Below are positions 34,910 to 43,628 of a stretch of 64,000 bases of DNA, piece after piece. Positions within the stretch are counted from its first letter, which is position 1, and each line of letters begins with the position of its first letter. The position numbers were made by a program, and so were the translations under genes. The notes under the pieces were generated by a model, which was given only the letters and a program-made list of their open reading frames with translations, searched no databases and was not told the origin of the DNA. Source of the stretch: Promethearchaeia archaeon (GTDB lineage Archaea; Asgardarchaeota; Lokiarchaeia; Sigyniarchaeales; SOKP01); the NCBI GenBank assembly GCA_029856125.1, contig JAHQWJ010000120.1:62001-126000 (forward strand), written 5' to 3'.

Positions 34910-34988
34910 ATATGCTTCTTCATTTAGATTATTTAAATTTAAAGTATGACTAGTATTGAAATAAATCAAAAATAAGAAAAAGGGATTA

Positions 34989-36041
34989 ATGATGTCTATT
35001 GTTGATTCATCAAAAATAAAACGAGTTGAAATTCTTGAAATACTTGAATCTCATCAAAATTTCCAAACTCAAGTCAATGAAGCCTTTTTTATAGCTGTAA
35101 CTTATACACTTGATGATTACATACCGATTTGGAATAAAGTAAGTGTTTTAAATCAACGATGGCTTAAAGGAGAAAATGTGAAAATTACGCTATCTATGAA
35201 AGAGAAGTTACTTTTAGCAGAACATCTTAGATTTTATATGGAATATAGTGCGGATTATTTGGAAAAGTTATCTCCAATTCCAAAAGATGCTATAAGAAAA
35301 CCAGTAAAAGCCAATAATGTGCCTTGCGAATGGTTTTTCCATAATGGAGCAAAAGAAGATCGAGTTATCTTATATTTTCATGGAGGTGGTCACATTATGG
35401 GGTCTTCTAATAGTCATAAGTTATTTACATTGAAATTAGCAAGAATAACTAATATGAAGGTTTTAAGTATAAACTATCGTCTTGCTCCAGAGGAACCTCA
35501 TCCGGCAGCCTTAGAAGATTGTGTTTCTGTTTACAAATGGCTTCTCTCCTCGGGATATCAATCTAAAAACATTATTATCGCCGGAGACTCTGCAGGAGGT
35601 TATTACACGCTATTAACTTTACTCAAACTACGGGATGATAGAATCTCGTTACCTGCAGGAGCAATATGTCTTTGTCCATCTACAGATTTGGCACTAACTG
35701 GCGAGTCTCTAACAAAAAATTGTTCCACTGACATTATTTTAGGCGATTTAGGGTATATCTGGTGGGTTGATTCTAATTTAGCAGGCAGGAATCCTTTTGA
35801 TGCCACATTTTCTCCTCTTTATGCTGATTTAAAAAGCTTACCTCCCATTTTGCTTCAAGTAAGTACAAGTGAAATGCTGTTTGATGATTCCAAAAGATTT
35901 TTTGAGCTAGCTAAGAAGGCAGGGGTTGATATTTCAATGCAAACCTGGGATAACACCATACACGTATTTCAAAATACCGATTTACCTGAAGCAGAGGAAG
36001 CAATGGAAAAAATTAAAAAATTCACAGAAAAATTCTTTTGA
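34989..36041 (+). CDS. Alpha/beta hydrolase, HSL-type esterase
   Basis: 350 residues. The oxyanion motif HGGG is at 131-134, the nucleophile S201 lies in GDSAGG, and the acid and base appear near the end in LFDDSKRFF and TIHVFQ. This is the hormone-sensitive-lipase branch, acting on short to medium acyl esters. There is no signal peptide, so it works inside the cell. The first 110 residues form a helical cap. Divergent from the acyl-CoA dehydrogenase operon, with which it shares a regulatory gap, so released acids could feed that pathway. Confidence 0.9.
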   Translation: MMSIVDSSKIKRVEILEILESHQNFQTQVNEAFFIAVTYTLDDYIPIWNKVSVLNQRWLKGENVKITLSMKEKLLLAEHLRFYMEYSADYLEKLSPIPKDAIRKPVKANNVPCEWFFHNGAKEDRVILYFHGGGHIMGSSNSHKLFTLKLARITNMKVLSINYRLAPEEPHPAALEDCVSVYKWLLSSGYQSKNIIIAGDSAGGYYTLLTLLKLRDDRISLPAGAICLCPSTDLALTGESLTKNCSTDIILGDLGYIWWVDSNLAGRNPFDATFSPLYADLKSLPPILLQVSTSEMLFDDSKRFFELAKKAGVDISMQTWDNTIHVFQNTDLPEAEEAMEKIKKFTEKFF

Positions 36042-36073
36042 ATCAAGAGACTTGTGAAAATTCAATAAAAAGA

Positions 36074-36910
36074 CTACTCATCCAAGTATGTGGTCCATTC
36101 TGGTTTTAGTATATAAAATTGATCAATTGCATCCCGCATAGTTTTTCGACAAATTTCAATTTCTCTGATTGTGGGTGGTTCAACTTCTTTCACCTCTTTA
36201 GCAACATTTAGTTCCCAATCAGTTTTTTCTTTTACCTGCTCTATAGTAACATTTGGATGTAAAGCGTCCAGATACGCTTCTTTGGTCACGGAATCAAAAC
36301 GCATAATGCAAAGAGGTGAGATTATAGCTTCAGGGCCCGTATCAGGGGGGTATCCTGCTTTAATTCGACTATCGTAGCCTTTTAAATATCCAGGATCGGT
36401 GATAAAATCCAATTTTTTAATAAATCTACGTTTTGAATGGTCATCTACAAGATAGATCACTCTTTTTGATAAACCTGCGATTTCCGTAGCTCCACCGCCT
36501 CCTGGTAATCGATAAATTGGCTTTTGATAAGGTCCAATTACAGTGGTATTGCAGTTTCCATACTTATCAATACTAGATGTACTTAGTAGTGCCAGAGTGA
36601 CTTCGCCACGTTGAAGAACTGATAAAGCATCAATAGAATCTCCGATAAACAATGAATTTGGGATTAAAACCGGATCACTAATCGAATATGGAAGTTTATC
36701 GGGTTTAGGAAGCTCGTCCTGAAACAAGCCAACTTCTAATACGGTGAAAAGATTTGGGGCATGAAGTAATTTTGCCATATGAACCGCGAGAAACGGCCAA
36801 TGAAAAGCATTAAATACAATATCTTCATCTTTAATCTGTCTACATGCTGAGACTAACATCATCTCAAAGCTGGTATATTCCTTACAATATATTTTTTCAT
36901 CAGTATCCAT
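36074..36910 (-). CDS. CoA-transferase beta subunit (GctB/IpdB-like)
   Basis: 278 residues of the family I CoA-transferase type. Recognisable parts are the start SFEMMLVSACRQIKDEDIV, QRGEVTLALLSTSSIDKYGNCNTTVIG and RLPGGGGATEIAG, parallel to glutaconate CoA-transferase B and to IpdB of sterol catabolism. In glutaconate CoA-transferase a beta-subunit glutamate carries the CoA thioester; a candidate here is in TVLEVGLF, but IpdAB-type relatives are ring-opening hydrolases without that residue, so activity type is uncertain. The ATG overlaps the end of the alpha-subunit gene by 11 bases, showing translational coupling. Confidence 0.85.
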   Translation of the reverse strand: MDTDEKIYCKEYTSFEMMLVSACRQIKDEDIVFNAFHWPFLAVHMAKLLHAPNLFTVLEVGLFQDELPKPDKLPYSISDPVLIPNSLFIGDSIDALSVLQRGEVTLALLSTSSIDKYGNCNTTVIGPYQKPIYRLPGGGGATEIAGLSKRVIYLVDDHSKRRFIKKLDFITDPGYLKGYDSRIKAGYPPDTGPEAIISPLCIMRFDSVTKEAYLDALHPNVTIEQVKEKTDWELNVAKEVKEVEPPTIREIEICRKTMRDAIDQFYILKPEWTTYLDE

Positions 36911-37811
36911 AGTCGACAGCTCCTTGTATAAGGCTTTTTGCTTTTAATTTTGATATTTTTTCAGTTCCTAACACTTTCAAATATTCTTCTCGATCATCTA
37001 CCCCAGTGACCCATTTTTCAAGCCAATTTTCCCAATCTTCTACTGTTTTAGTTTCTTTAGCATAATTAAATCTATATTCTAAATCGGTGTAATAAAAGCC
37101 TTGCACGTAGCTAGGATGACCTCCCCAAGGTTCATGCACAACCGCATCAACTTTACTTGCCGACACAATTGTACGTTCGGGAGATTCCATAATTATTTTT
37201 TTATCTACAATTTCCTCTGCTGCAACAATTATTTTTTTACAAGAATTAATACCAAACTTTGTATCACCGATTAATCCCCACATTTGTGCATTACCTTCAC
37301 TATCTGACCTCTGTACCTGGATAACTCCAACATCGGGATTTATAGCGGGAACAACACAAAGTTCTTCTCCAGTAAAAGGACATTCCATTACAGCTGCTTT
37401 TAATCCAACTTCTTTAGGATGATCGTAAATATCAGTCCCAACAATTGAACGAATCGGCATAAAAGGTACACCCATATAACCAGCAAAAAAAGACATATTG
37501 ATCATAAAGAGTGATTGCTCGTTATAGATTACCTTTTGAGGTATTCCTTCCTCTACGGCTCTCTTAAGATTCCAAGCTGGTTGTGGACCATGTGGATTCC
37601 AGCAATGTGATGTAATTATTTGATCCGTGACTCCTGCTCCTATTAATTGATCAAACAGCATTCCCCCACTACATTTACATACCTTAAGATTCTTTATATT
37701 TTGTCTTATAATCTCATGAGCTGCGGAAAATGGAATACCATTAGAAAATCCACCTAAAAAAACTAAATCATTGTTATAAACAGATTTCTTTATTGCCTCT
37801 TCCATAGTCAT
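36900..37811 (-). CDS. CoA-transferase alpha subunit (GctA/IpdA-like)
   Basis: 303 residues, partner of the overlapping beta-subunit gene. The glycine-rich VFLGGFSNGIPFSAAHEIIRQ near residue 15 and the SDSEGNAQMWG stretch are typical. In this neighbourhood a 4-hydroxybutyrate:acetyl-CoA or 3-oxoacid transfer would make sense, but the substrate cannot be read from sequence. The ATG at 37809-37811 has no ribosome site nearby; AGGAGGTG (complement of 37835-37842) is too far for it and would suit an ATT (37824-37826) or ATA (37827-37829) codon in the same frame, which would add the residues IPNKI commonly seen before the M-x-x-EEA motif. Confidence 0.85.
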   Translation of the reverse strand: MTMEEAIKKSVYNNDLVFLGGFSNGIPFSAAHEIIRQNIKNLKVCKCSGGMLFDQLIGAGVTDQIITSHCWNPHGPQPAWNLKRAVEEGIPQKVIYNEQSLFMINMSFFAGYMGVPFMPIRSIVGTDIYDHPKEVGLKAAVMECPFTGEELCVVPAINPDVGVIQVQRSDSEGNAQMWGLIGDTKFGINSCKKIIVAAEEIVDKKIIMESPERTIVSASKVDAVVHEPWGGHPSYVQGFYYTDLEYRFNYAKETKTVEDWENWLEKWVTGVDDREEYLKVLGTEKISKLKAKSLIQGAVDYGY

Positions 37812-37834
37812 TATTTTATTGGGAATTATTTTTA

Positions 37835-37842
37835 CACCTCCT
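37835..37842 (-). promoter_or_regulatory. Strong Shine-Dalgarno with no ATG at proper distance
   Basis: AGGAGGTG, full match to the archaeal anti-Shine-Dalgarno, lies 24-25 bases before the first ATG of the CoA-transferase alpha gene but 7-10 bases before in-frame ATA and ATT codons. It argues for an unusual start codon. Confidence 0.4.
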
Positions 37843-37879
37843 AATTTTAATAAATAATCATAAAAAAATGCTTAGATAT

Positions 37880-39046
37880 TTATTTTTTATAGCTCCTTTT
37901 AATAAGGTTATTTATTTCTTCAAGATTAGGAACCTTAGGATGAAACTTATAGTTAGGGATTTCAAGTGTATCATCACCTATTTTTTTTAGATCTCCTTCA
38001 GAAACCTTTTTATCCTCTAAGCTTATCCACAATCCAATTTTCTTCAAGAATTTCTCTATTTCAATACACGCTTGTTCTGCGGCTGCAACATCAGATTCAT
38101 TTATTAGCTTTGGGTTTAATAATCTTCCAACAGTTGCATATTTTTGGATAGCATGCTTCCAAGTCCAACGGTTTATTTCAGGATACATTATCGCCAGAGC
38201 CTCTCCATGCATAATATTTGAATTATTCCCACCTATAGACATACCTATTGCATGAAAAAGTGTGGTCCCAACATTTGTTATGCAAATTCCTCCAAATGTG
38301 CTAGCCATAGAAAGTGCTTCCCTTGCTTCTTTATTTGATGTATCTTTAATAACGATCGGTAAATACTTAATTACCATTTTTAAAGAATCCATAGCAATCA
38401 AATCGACTAAATATGTTGAAAATTTATTCAAATAACTTTCAAATAAATGGCAAAAAACATCAAAACCAGTCACAGCTGTAATATATGGAGGGACTGTCAT
38501 TGTAGGTTCAGGATCAACGATACTAACCTTTGGGCATAAAGACCAATCTGCAAGCACAGACTTTAATTTTTGTTTGGAATTTTTGATAACTGCCACGCTT
38601 GTGATTTCAGCTCCAGTTCCTGAAGTAGTTGGAATGGTAACAATTGGCAATAATTTTTTACTGTTAATACGCTTTTGCCTTAATCGATAATCCCATATAT
38701 CTCCTTCATGAGTGGCACCAACCGCAATACTTTTAGCAGTATCAATGCTCGAACCACCACCAACGCCTAATATAACATCAATGTTGTTTTTGATAGCCAT
38801 TTTAGAAGCGAGATTTATAGAGTCTGTAGTTGGATTGGGAATGACTCCATCAAAATGAAATACTTCGACTCCTGCTTCATTACATAGTGTTATAACTTTT
38901 TCAAACAATGGTTTCATTGCAGGAAAGGGTTTGACTGTAACTAAAAGACATTTTTTTCCTAAACGCGAAATAACTTTCCCAATTTCATTCACACGACCCC
39001 AACCGTATCTAATACTCGTTGGTAAATAATAATTAAAATTTTTCAA
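37880..39046 (-). CDS. Iron-containing alcohol dehydrogenase
   Basis: 388 residues of the group III iron-dependent family, butanol dehydrogenase/YqhD-like branch. NAD(P) site GVGGGSSIDTAKS, PTTSGTGAEITSVAV, and the metal ligands in GFDVFCHLFE (Asp, His), LFHAIGMS (His) and IMHGEA (His) are complete. It reduces or oxidises primary alcohols and aldehydes; 4-hydroxybutyrate/succinate semialdehyde is a reasonable candidate here. Distinct from the HOT-like protein at 30539, being shorter and lacking the RPAYQGxNP segment. It lies upstream of the CoA-transferase genes on the same strand with a 68-base gap, and has a TTTAC-N4-GTAAA palindrome 100 bases before its start. Confidence 0.9.
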   Translation of the reverse strand: MKNFNYYLPTSIRYGWGRVNEIGKVISRLGKKCLLVTVKPFPAMKPLFEKVITLCNEAGVEVFHFDGVIPNPTTDSINLASKMAIKNNIDVILGVGGGSSIDTAKSIAVGATHEGDIWDYRLRQKRINSKKLLPIVTIPTTSGTGAEITSVAVIKNSKQKLKSVLADWSLCPKVSIVDPEPTMTVPPYITAVTGFDVFCHLFESYLNKFSTYLVDLIAMDSLKMVIKYLPIVIKDTSNKEAREALSMASTFGGICITNVGTTLFHAIGMSIGGNNSNIMHGEALAIMYPEINRWTWKHAIQKYATVGRLLNPKLINESDVAAAEQACIEIEKFLKKIGLWISLEDKKVSEGDLKKIGDDTLEIPNYKFHPKVPNLEEINNLIKRSYKK

Positions 39047-39146
39047 AATTTCCCCTCATAATTATCTTTATCATTATTGAATTCAGTCATAAATTAATAA
39101 TGATTATATGAAATTGATATTAATTATTTTCTTTATAAAATTAATA

Positions 39147-39160
39147 TTTACTATCGTAAA
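39147..39160. promoter_or_regulatory. Palindromic site TTTAC-TATC-GTAAA
   Basis: Exact outer arms with a different centre. It lies 100 bases before the iron alcohol dehydrogenase start and downstream of the carboxylesterase stop, so the dehydrogenase is the only gene it could control at this position. Confidence 0.5.
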
Positions 39161-39177
39161 AATGGCTAATCTTGTTT

Positions 39178-39207
39178 AATTTCAAAAATTTGAAATTGAG
39201 AAAAAAA
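39178..39207 (-). terminator. T-run and hairpin after the carboxylesterase
   Basis: On the minus strand the stop codon is followed at once by eight T and then by a perfect 9-base inverted repeat (AATTTCAAA, two bases, TTTGAAATT). The order T-run then hairpin is not the bacterial one; the T-run alone may act as terminator. Confidence 0.35.
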
Positions 39208-39208
39208 A

Positions 39209-40720
39209 TCATACTCTATACATAAAAGGAAGTTCTTCCATTGCTAACCTTTCAGTTCGTAATGGATCTTTCTCTAATTTAATATCCTCGCCAAATAATA
39301 ATGTATCTCTATTATCTATACTATAAGTAGGCCACGGAGGGATTTCATTGTGATTTGGGTTACCTGATCTTGCGAAAGAAATCCAAGAATCCATCATTAG
39401 CTCAGAAATTTTTGAATTAATTTCATCCCTCTTAGGGTAAACCCCAAATTCAGTATCATCTAAAGTTCCAAATACAAAAGGAATTTCGAGTGCGTGAGTG
39501 GCTCCATAATTTCCTCCTAGTACAGGAGTTTTATAAGTAAATAAATACATATATGTATTGTTATTATGCTTTGCTTGTGCCTCAGCTACTCTTATAGAGG
39601 GATACCGAAAAGTAAAATCCGTGGATAAGGCATTCAATACCTCAAATGGGTTATTTCTAGAGTGTTTATAGGAATTAATAAGTTTTTCAACTTGCGTTTT
39701 GTCTAAATCTAAAGTACTTAAGCTTGTTTTTATAAATTCAGTTAAATTATCCCAATCAATATGTTGCAATTTTGGAGTCAACATTGAAAAGAATGTCCAC
39801 TCATTAAGATTGGTTCCAATTAACAAATCTACATTCTTTGACGATCCTTTACTAATTGATAGTAGGGGATGTTCTGGTACCTTATTTTCATCAACAGTTG
39901 GAGGATAACCTATCCAAACTCTCTTTTCCCAATTTTCTAATCTTATTTTGTTTTCTTTTTTAATCAATTTTTCAACAGAGATTTTGCGCATAGCATCAAT
40001 GTCACCCGGTTTTATTCCCAGTCTTGAAAATAAAGTCTTAGTAGCTAATATTCCACCTTCGGGGTTATTACCTTGAGGATCCAGAGCTCCACTTTGACAT
40101 ATTGCCCTACGAATGAACGGCTTAGCAGCGGGCATTGAAAGTAATGTGCAAACAGCTGTACTTCCTGCAGATTCACCAAAAATCGTAATATTATTGGGAT
40201 CTCCACCAAAGTTTGTTATGTTATCATAATTCCATTTTAAAGCGGTGACCTGGTCCATAAAACCAAGATTTGAAACTTCATCAGGGACATATAGATTCCC
40301 TAATGCTCCTAGACGGTAATTTATTGTAATTACACAAACATCACCCCTTTGACTCAAAAATTCACCATTATAACGTGGTGATGGAGCTCCTCCGTAGTGA
40401 AACGCTCCACCGTGAATCCAGAACATTACAGGGCGTTTTTCATTATCGCATGCAGGAGTCCAAATATTTAACGTCAAACAATCCTCGCTCTGAGGATGAT
40501 ATCTTATAGATGATCCAACTACATCAGGCTGAGGGGCTATGGGACCAAATTCTGTAGCTTCGAGGATACCATCCCATGGTTCCTTTTCAACAGGGTCTCT
40601 GAAACGTAAATCACCAATTGGTGGTTGAGCGTACGGTATTCCTTTAAACACAAATAATCCATTTTCTAGACTCCCCTTTAATTTACCCGTAGTGGTTTTA
40701 ACAATATCAGTCTTTTTCAT
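39209..40720 (-). CDS. Type-B carboxylesterase (cholinesterase-like family)
   Basis: About 503 residues from the ATG at 40718-40720 (MKKTDIVKTTTGKLKG, the normal family start); a TTG at 40742-40744 would add eight residues, and neither has a ribosome site. The nucleophile serine (S184 from the ATG) is in FGESAGS, the oxyanion loop is WIHGGAFHYG, and the His region is GATHALEIPFVFG. The leading family signature FKGIPYAQPPIGDLRF is intact. It hydrolyses carboxylic esters; no signal peptide is present. Divergent from a FATP-like acyl-CoA synthetase with a regulatory palindrome between them, suggesting ester cleavage followed by CoA activation of the acid. Confidence 0.9.
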   Translation of the reverse strand: MKKTDIVKTTTGKLKGSLENGLFVFKGIPYAQPPIGDLRFRDPVEKEPWDGILEATEFGPIAPQPDVVGSSIRYHPQSEDCLTLNIWTPACDNEKRPVMFWIHGGAFHYGGAPSPRYNGEFLSQRGDVCVITINYRLGALGNLYVPDEVSNLGFMDQVTALKWNYDNITNFGGDPNNITIFGESAGSTAVCTLLSMPAAKPFIRRAICQSGALDPQGNNPEGGILATKTLFSRLGIKPGDIDAMRKISVEKLIKKENKIRLENWEKRVWIGYPPTVDENKVPEHPLLSISKGSSKNVDLLIGTNLNEWTFFSMLTPKLQHIDWDNLTEFIKTSLSTLDLDKTQVEKLINSYKHSRNNPFEVLNALSTDFTFRYPSIRVAEAQAKHNNNTYMYLFTYKTPVLGGNYGATHALEIPFVFGTLDDTEFGVYPKRDEINSKISELMMDSWISFARSGNPNHNEIPPWPTYSIDNRDTLLFGEDIKLEKDPLRTERLAMEELPFMYRV

Positions 40721-40797
40721 TAGCTTAAACCAAATGATTCTCAATATTTAAGACTATTAATCAATAATTATTTTATTTATTCATTAGATTCTGCATT

Positions 40798-40811
40798 TTT
40801 ACTTATGTAAT
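40798..40811. promoter_or_regulatory. Palindromic site TTTAC-TTAT-GTAAT
   Basis: One mismatch from TTTAC-N4-GTAAA. Divergent gap: about 78 bases from the carboxylesterase ATG and 100 bases from the acyl-CoA synthetase ATG. Confidence 0.45.
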
Positions 40812-40909
40812 TTGAGTGAATTTTATTAATTAAAATTAATTGCTTTCAAATATCAAATTAAGTACTTATTAAAAGACTAACTTTACTAAAAATAGGATGA
40901 GTTAATATT

Positions 40910-42781
40910 ATGAGGCTAAACCGAATCCCATCAAAAAAAAGTAAAAGTTATTTACCATCTAAATGGGATTTTGTTAAAGCTTGGTTCTTTTCTCGTCACG
41001 TAATTAAGCGTATGGAGAGTGTGGCTGATGAAGCTTTAGCTATAACTCCCGAATCTTATAAAAATGTTGCAATTTTAATTGAAAAACATGCTAAAGAGTA
41101 TCCAAATGATGCCGCAATTCTTTTTGAAGATAAAAGGTATACACATAAGGAATATAATGAATGGTGCAACCGGTATGCTAGTTATTTCCAAAAAAAGGTC
41201 GGGCTAAACAAAGGAGATATAGCTGTTGTTTTTATAACGAATAGGCCTGAAATGATGTTCACAATATTTGGATTGTCTAAAATAGGGGTTATTTCTTCTC
41301 TAATTAATACTAAACAAAGATCCAATCCTCTTGTGCATAGTATCAACATCGATCCTGGAAAAGTCTTCATTATTGGTGAAGAATTAATAGAAGCATTTGA
41401 AGATGTTTGTCAGGACCTTAAATTATCAGAAGAACAATCTAAACATTTATACTTTGTTCCAGATAACGGAGATATTAAAAAACCCGACGAGTTTCAGAAT
41501 TTATTGGATCTTGTTAAAAATGAAGATGTTTCCAATCCTCCATCATCAGTAACACTCCAAGCGAAAGACCCGTACGCTTACATCTTCACTAGTGGAACAA
41601 CGGGGTTACCAAAAGCAGCTATTATTACGCACGGACATACTTACGAGTGTAGTATTTACTTCGCCGATACTGTTGTTGGATTTGACCACAAGGATGTAAT
41701 ATATGTGACCACTCCTCTTTTTCATTCTCATGCTATACAAGTAGCTTATGCAGCTTCATTAAGATATGGCTCAACTATTGCATTAAGGCGTAAATTTTCT
41801 GCTAGTAATTTTTGGGATGATGCTATTAAATTTAAAGCTACTAGTTTTAATTATATTGGGGAAATTTGTCGATACCTATATAATCAACCTGAAAAACCTA
41901 CTGACCGGAAACACAATATAAAGAAAATCATAGGAAATGGTCTTAGGAATGAAATGTGGAGGGATTTCAAAAAGAGATTTGGAATTAAGGAAATATATGA
42001 ATTCTACGGTGCTACAGAAAAAAATGCTCCAAATATTGCTAATCGTTTTAATTTGAATTGTACAGTTGGTTTTACATTAAAACCATATGCAATTGTGAAA
42101 TATGATCTAGATACTAATGAACCTATTAGAGCTGAGAATGGTTATATGATAAAAGCAAAAGAGGGAGAAGCAGGACTTCTGATAGCACAAATTATCACAG
42201 ATAATTTATATATATATACCGATAAAAAAGCAGATGAAAAGAAACTTCTCAGAAATGTGTTTGAGGATGGAGATCTTTATTTTAACACAGGAGATCTTCT
42301 TAAAGAGATAGGACAGTTTAAGAAAATTTATATTTTTAATCAATTTGTCGATAGAATTGGAGATACTTTTAGATGGAAAGGGGAAAATGTATCCACTGAA
42401 GAAGTTGAGGCAGCAATTAATGAATTTGACCAAGTTGAAATTTGCTGTGTATATGGTGTACAGATTCCACATACCGAAGGTAGAGCTGGAATGGTTTCAC
42501 TAGTATCCAATTCACAATCCAAGGATTTTAATTTTACTGGATTTTATTCTATGATTCAAGAAAATTTACCAGAATATGCCGTACCAAAATTTATTCGTTT
42601 CACTCCTAATTTAAGCACAACAGCCACTCTTAAAATTAAGAAGGGTAATTTAAAAAAAGAGGCATTTAATCTTGAAGAAATAGAAGATTCTATTTATATT
42701 CTTTTACCTAACTCATCTGGATACAAATTATTAACAAAAGAAATTTATAATGGGATTTTAAACTCAAAATACAATTTTTGA
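40910..42781 (+). CDS. FATP-like (very-long-chain) acyl-CoA synthetase
   Basis: 623 residues. The adenylation motif is YIFTSGTTGLPKAA, followed by ATSFNYIGEICRYLYNQP, GNGLRNEMWRDFKKRFGI and EFYGATEKNAPN, a combination typical of the fatty-acid-transport-protein/very-long-chain synthetase branch (SLC27, FadD6) rather than ordinary FadD. The hinge reads FNTGDLL and the C-terminal lysine region TATLKIKKGNLKKE. It should activate long-chain or bulky acids to CoA thioesters. An amphipathic start (WDFVKAWFFSRHVIKRM) may associate with membrane. The SGNH hydrolase gene follows after 36 bases and is probably co-transcribed. Confidence 0.9.
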   Translation: MRLNRIPSKKSKSYLPSKWDFVKAWFFSRHVIKRMESVADEALAITPESYKNVAILIEKHAKEYPNDAAILFEDKRYTHKEYNEWCNRYASYFQKKVGLNKGDIAVVFITNRPEMMFTIFGLSKIGVISSLINTKQRSNPLVHSINIDPGKVFIIGEELIEAFEDVCQDLKLSEEQSKHLYFVPDNGDIKKPDEFQNLLDLVKNEDVSNPPSSVTLQAKDPYAYIFTSGTTGLPKAAIITHGHTYECSIYFADTVVGFDHKDVIYVTTPLFHSHAIQVAYAASLRYGSTIALRRKFSASNFWDDAIKFKATSFNYIGEICRYLYNQPEKPTDRKHNIKKIIGNGLRNEMWRDFKKRFGIKEIYEFYGATEKNAPNIANRFNLNCTVGFTLKPYAIVKYDLDTNEPIRAENGYMIKAKEGEAGLLIAQIITDNLYIYTDKKADEKKLLRNVFEDGDLYFNTGDLLKEIGQFKKIYIFNQFVDRIGDTFRWKGENVSTEEVEAAINEFDQVEICCVYGVQIPHTEGRAGMVSLVSNSQSKDFNFTGFYSMIQENLPEYAVPKFIRFTPNLSTTATLKIKKGNLKKEAFNLEEIEDSIYILLPNSSGYKLLTKEIYNGILNSKYNF

Positions 42782-42817
42782 TCCTTATTAATTAGAATAA
42801 CTGAAAGAATTAAGAAT

Positions 42818-43594
42818 ATGCTTGATCAACTTATAAGAAATTGGAAATTAGAACCAAATAAAGCAATACGTATTATTGCCTTTGGATCTAGTAATACTGA
42901 ACTTCATTGGCACTCCCTAGGTCATTTTAATTGGTTTTCCTGGCTAACAGCTTCTTTCCGAGAATGGATTGGAAGACACATAACAACAATTAATCAAGGG
43001 ATTAATGGAGAAACAGTTGAAGATCTATTAAAAAGAATCGATCGTGATGTTATTAATTACAAACCACACATTACCTTTATCACCATAGGTGGTAATGACG
43101 CCAATACAGGAATGGCACTGGATGATTACAGAGCTGCTCTAGAAAAAATTATTGATAAATTATATGAAATCGAGTGTTTACCTATTCTTCAAACATATTA
43201 TTGCCCCATTTACGAGGAAATGTCAGAAACATTTCAAAAGTTTCCAGAATTTATGGAAATAAAAAGAACGATAAGTTCTGAACGGCAGATACCACTGATA
43301 GATCAATATAAGTATTTTTCAGCTTTGTATCAAAACGAAAAAAACACCTATTCTGAATTAATGCTTGATGGCTTACATGTTAATCCCATTGGAAATGCGA
43401 TAATGGGACTGATTGCATGTCGGTCATGTTATCTACCAGATCCCGTTTTTTTAGATATAAAGTCCGAAAATGAAGTTCAATTTTATTTAGATAAAATGAA
43501 TCGATATCTCAAATTACCTCCTATTGTTGATGTTAACCACCATGAAGAAGTGAAGAAAGGCTATAGGGATTATTTTGAAAAACTACAACAATAA
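42818..43594 (+). CDS. SGNH/GDSL-family hydrolase
   Basis: 258 residues. Block I is FGSSNTE with the likely nucleophile S25, block II NQGINGETVEDLL, block III IGGNDAN and block V DGLHVNPIG with the Asp and His of the triad. These enzymes remove acyl or acetyl groups from lipids or sugars. There is no signal peptide. It follows the FATP-like synthetase gene closely, so it may release the acid that the synthetase activates. Substrate unknown. Confidence 0.87.
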   Translation: MLDQLIRNWKLEPNKAIRIIAFGSSNTELHWHSLGHFNWFSWLTASFREWIGRHITTINQGINGETVEDLLKRIDRDVINYKPHITFITIGGNDANTGMALDDYRAALEKIIDKLYEIECLPILQTYYCPIYEEMSETFQKFPEFMEIKRTISSERQIPLIDQYKYFSALYQNEKNTYSELMLDGLHVNPIGNAIMGLIACRSCYLPDPVFLDIKSENEVQFYLDKMNRYLKLPPIVDVNHHEEVKKGYRDYFEKLQQ

Positions 43595-43628
43595 AAAGTA
43601 AAAAATATTTGTTGATTTTAGTTTTGAG

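Larger units (their letters stand above)
34607..34988. other. 382-base intergenic region
   Basis: Divergent gap between the acyl-CoA dehydrogenase and an esterase. It holds the palindrome at 34665-34678, a weaker relative ATTAC-TTAC-GTAGA at 34896-34909, a 10-base palindrome AGGTTAACCT at 34841-34850 and a short open frame at 34760-34894. No RNA gene is recognisable. Confidence 0.6.
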
